This document shows positions 61,197 through 64,000 of a DNA stretch of 64,000 bases, in pieces. The notes beneath the pieces were generated by a model. That model was not told the origin of the DNA and ran no database searches. It saw nothing but the letters and a program-made list of their open reading frames with translations. The position numbers and the translations under genes are program-made. The DNA comes from Limnoperna fortunei (lineage: Eukaryota; Mollusca; Bivalvia; Mytilida; Modiolidae): the NCBI GenBank assembly GCA_944474755.1, contig OX104119.1, forward strand, positions 41,689,927 through 41,753,926, read 5' to 3'. The stretch's first letter is position 1. Every line of letters begins with the position of its first letter.

Positions 61197-62705
61197 CTGT
61201 AAAGGGACAAAATAATTCCGTTAATGTACAATTGTTTTGGCATAATGGTTTATTATACAGAGAAATGAAATGATAAATATTGTATTACATACATTTCTAA
61301 TGTTAAGTATTCTTTCCCATCGTACAATATGATAAACATATACTCCTCTGCATTAACACTGTTGCAGAATTAATTGTCCCCATTGTAGTGACGTAAAGTT
61401 TCTGTTACTTTCGCTTCAAAAGGTACTATAGACATGTTATAATAAAGCGTACTAAAAATTATTCGTGCGATTCATTACTGATCTAGGCTGTTAAAACCAT
61501 GGTCGCAAAATAGTTTAATTATCAAAGTTCAACTGCACTCAATAGTCACAGAGATAAGCGTAAGAAAACAAAGAGTTTGGTTTGAATTGTCAACTGCGAA
61601 ACCGCAATGTCCAAACGGCCCATGATACCAAAGCCTCAGTTACACGTCCCTAAAACAAACTACACAGGGAAAATAACTTGGGGAATACAAATATAATTAA
61701 CCACAGAATATCTTAAAACTCTTCTACTTTGATTATGAAAAGCATAATGTATCAGAAGAAATGAAAGAATTCTTTCTGTTTGGAAAATAAAAAAAAAACA
61801 AAACAGAAAAATAGCATGATGATATGTTCCTCTCTGGCAAACGATAAGTTCCCAAGGGGAACACCAGTACAGTAATTACAACTCAGTTAAGACACAATTG
61901 TTATTAACTGACATTACAATAGTCTGAAATAACTGCCCTGAAATTTTGGAAATGTTTTAAGCAATAACGTGTCTCCATGCACATGATTCAAATGGATTTG
62001 GTCTGATTTGATATATTATTTTGAAATTTGAAGATAATAGCTCTTAGACATCTAATTATTTCGCGTATAAACTCTTTGCTGATGAGTCTAGACACATGTC
62101 AGAAGTGAAATATGTGTTGCATTGTTATTTCCGTGGGTATTTTGAGGGAAACCAATGGACCGACAACCTTGACGGTTGGCTGTTAATACCAGAGGTGTCA
62201 CTAGCTTAGGAATAACAACTACGTGCCAGAGCGATGATCATAGATTCGGTAATTTATGAGTATTTGACATTTCTCGGACGTTTCTAGTGCAACCACTGGG
62301 CAAGCACTTCTCACGTCGTATAGCTGTTAATCCCGGAGGTATCACTAGCCTGGGAATAACAACAGCGTGCAATACTGATTATCATTGATTCAGCCATTTA
62401 TAAGTTAATATAAGTTAATATAGACAATTACAGCCTAGAAATTTCGAGAATGTATCGACGTGTATTTGGTTTTCCTTGAAGACACGATCCAAACTTTTAT
62501 TTATCACGTACATTCATCTACTCATAACGTTCAAATTAAATGGTTATTCGGTTGCTGTCATCTTCATTAATTCAACGCAATTAATTTCTCTAATTTCTCT
62601 GAGTATACATCTTTTTGTTTTGTTCGATAATTATTTCTACTACTTCGTACAAAAACATAATTGACGACGAGATGAAATTAAATAAATAATATATCTATGC
62701 CAACA

Positions 62706-62769
62706 CAAATTCTGGATTCCATTAAAAGTATTACTGGGAATAGAAGTAATTTGATTGGAAATCAAAGAC
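62706..62769 (-). pseudogene. decayed array LRR exon
   Basis: It reads SLISNQITSIPSNTFNGIQN in the LRR register, but the acceptor AG has mutated (cag to cat) and the last bases plus the donor are deleted (aatttgtgttggc). It cannot be spliced as its sisters are. Confidence 0.8.
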
Positions 62770-63014
62770 ATGTAAAGCGAAAAAAAAATTCCATGTTAAT
62801 GTACAATTGTTCTGGTATAATGATTTATCATACAGAGAAAAAAAATGATAAATATAGTATTTCCCATGCTAAGTATTCTTTCCCATTTTACAATATGATA
62901 AACATATATTCCTCTACATTTAAAATGTTGCAATTATTAATACTAATTCGTACAAAATCATAATTAACTTCGAGATGAACTTATATAAATGATAGTTCCT
63001 ATGCTAACACCTAC

Positions 63015-63086
63015 AGTGTATGCAAATTCTGGAGTAAGTTAAAAGTATTACTGGGAATATAAGTAATGCTGTAGGCATATACAACT
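63015..63086 (-). pseudogene. decayed array LRR exon with frame loss
   Basis: The 3' half reads ITYIPSNTFNLLQNLHTL and a donor-like gtaggt is present. The 5' half has lost frame and the acceptor position is unclear. It is probably inactive. Confidence 0.65.
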
Positions 63087-63928
63087 GTTCTAGGTAAATG
63101 GTTTATACTACCGAAAAATAAATTGATAAATATTGTCTTTCCCGAGTTAAATATTCGTTCCCATTTTACAATATGGTAAACATATGTTCCTCTGCAATTA
63201 CAATGTTGCAGTATTAATTGTCTCCCATTGTAGTGACGTAAAGTTTCTGTCACTTTCGCTTCATAAGGTAATATAGACATGTTATAATAAAGCATACTAA
63301 AATTTATTATTGCGATTCATTACTGATCTAAGTTATTAAAACTATCGTCGCAAAATAGTTTCATTATCAAAGTTCAACTGCGCACAATGGTCACCGAGAC
63401 AAGTCTGAGAAAACAAAGAGTTTGGTTTGAATAGTCAACTGCGAAACCACAATGTCCAAATGGCCCATGATACCATAGCTTCAGTTACGCGTCCCTAAAA
63501 AACAAATTACACAAGGAAAAACAACTTCAGGAATACAAATATAATAAACCGCAGATTATCTTAAAACTCTTCTACTTTGATTTTCATTTCGACTTGTTAT
63601 AAAAGTTCAACTGTGTATATGTGTCGGTTAGATAACTCTGTGACAATATAGAGTTCAATTTTCATGATCAACTATGAAAGCTATCTGGGTGGTCCATGGT
63701 ACAAATTCTTTTAATACACGTAGCTAAGCAAAAACGACGGTAAACTGCGAAATAGTTCTAGTCTGATTTTGGAAAGCACGACTTTATAGAAGTTAGGAAG
63801 AAATCTTGAAGTTTGGAAACTGAAAACAAGATATATAGCAAACATGATTACAACATAAGTATTGTAACGGAATTGAGAAATCCGTTATTACCTCTTTATT
63901 ACGAAAGCTCAAAAGGCTCATTCGAAAT

Positions 63929-63965
63929 TCGAAATTCGAGATTCGAGATTCGAAATTCGAAATTC
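63929..63965. repeat. short tandem repeat of ATTCGA(A/G)
   Basis: Five to six head-to-tail copies of an ATTCGAA/ATTCGAG unit near the right edge of the window. Confidence 0.85.
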
Positions 63966-64000
63966 AATATAGTTATAACAATCGGAAAGCGTGTGACATA

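Overview
This is AT-rich, intron- and repeat-dense eukaryotic DNA. The organism is most likely a marine bivalve close to Mytilus. That rests on the style of the repeats (type I hammerhead ribozyme elements, Penelope-like fragments, a tRNA-headed SINE, a Tx1-like LINE) as I remember these families; no search was run. There are no bacterial-style operons, CRISPR arrays, rRNA genes or intact tRNA genes.

The host genes that can be read are leucine-rich-repeat (LRR) receptors, all on the minus strand, built from short exons that join in consistent phase. Gene 1 starts at about 3.94 kb with a signal peptide plus LRR N-cap exon (3758-3943), continues with an LRR exon (433-504), and then leaves the window on the left. 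Gene 2 ends at 19,152. Reading 5' to 3' it has an LRR exon at 31.0 kb, a terminal LRR at 25.9 kb, an LRR C-cap at 24.8 kb, a Thr/Ser stalk at 24.2 kb, a transmembrane exon at 23.6 kb, a Cys-Cys juxtamembrane exon at 23.1 kb and a tyrosine-rich cytoplasmic tail at 19.2-19.5 kb. Every junction keeps frame.

Upstream of gene 2, between 49.7 and 63.6 kb, lies an array of 1.2-1.5 kb units. Each complete unit carries one 72-nt, phase-2 LRR exon. Six exons look intact and at least two are decayed. Their framework is nearly constant, while the residues that face the ligand on the concave side of an LRR solenoid differ. This looks like a germline cassette array for an LRR receptor and is the most interesting object here. 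One unit has just been duplicated: two 1.2 kb copies are almost identical. The array is cut at 55.3-59.0 kb by unrelated sequence.

The introns and intergenic DNA are filled with mobile elements. A Penelope RT remnant lies at 5.2-5.9 kb and a Penelope GIY-YIG endonuclease remnant at 20.6-21.1 kb. Hammerhead-ribozyme repeats occur at 21.4-22.9, 28.8 and 34.0-34.6 kb, with three readable ribozymes. A Tc1-like transposase remnant is at 31.4-32.5 kb. A degraded Tx1-like LINE occupies 35.7-41.6 kb, and its reverse transcriptase is split by a TA-flanked DNA element. A second, 5'-truncated LINE lies at 44.5-45.7 kb with a 12-bp target duplication. Two copies of a 104-bp palindromic MITE, hairpin-ended tandem repeats (44-49.7 kb), a Ty3/Gypsy 3' end (50.6-50.8 kb) and several SINE copies complete the picture. 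The 10.7-13.3 kb and 55.3-59.0 kb stretches show nothing I can assign.
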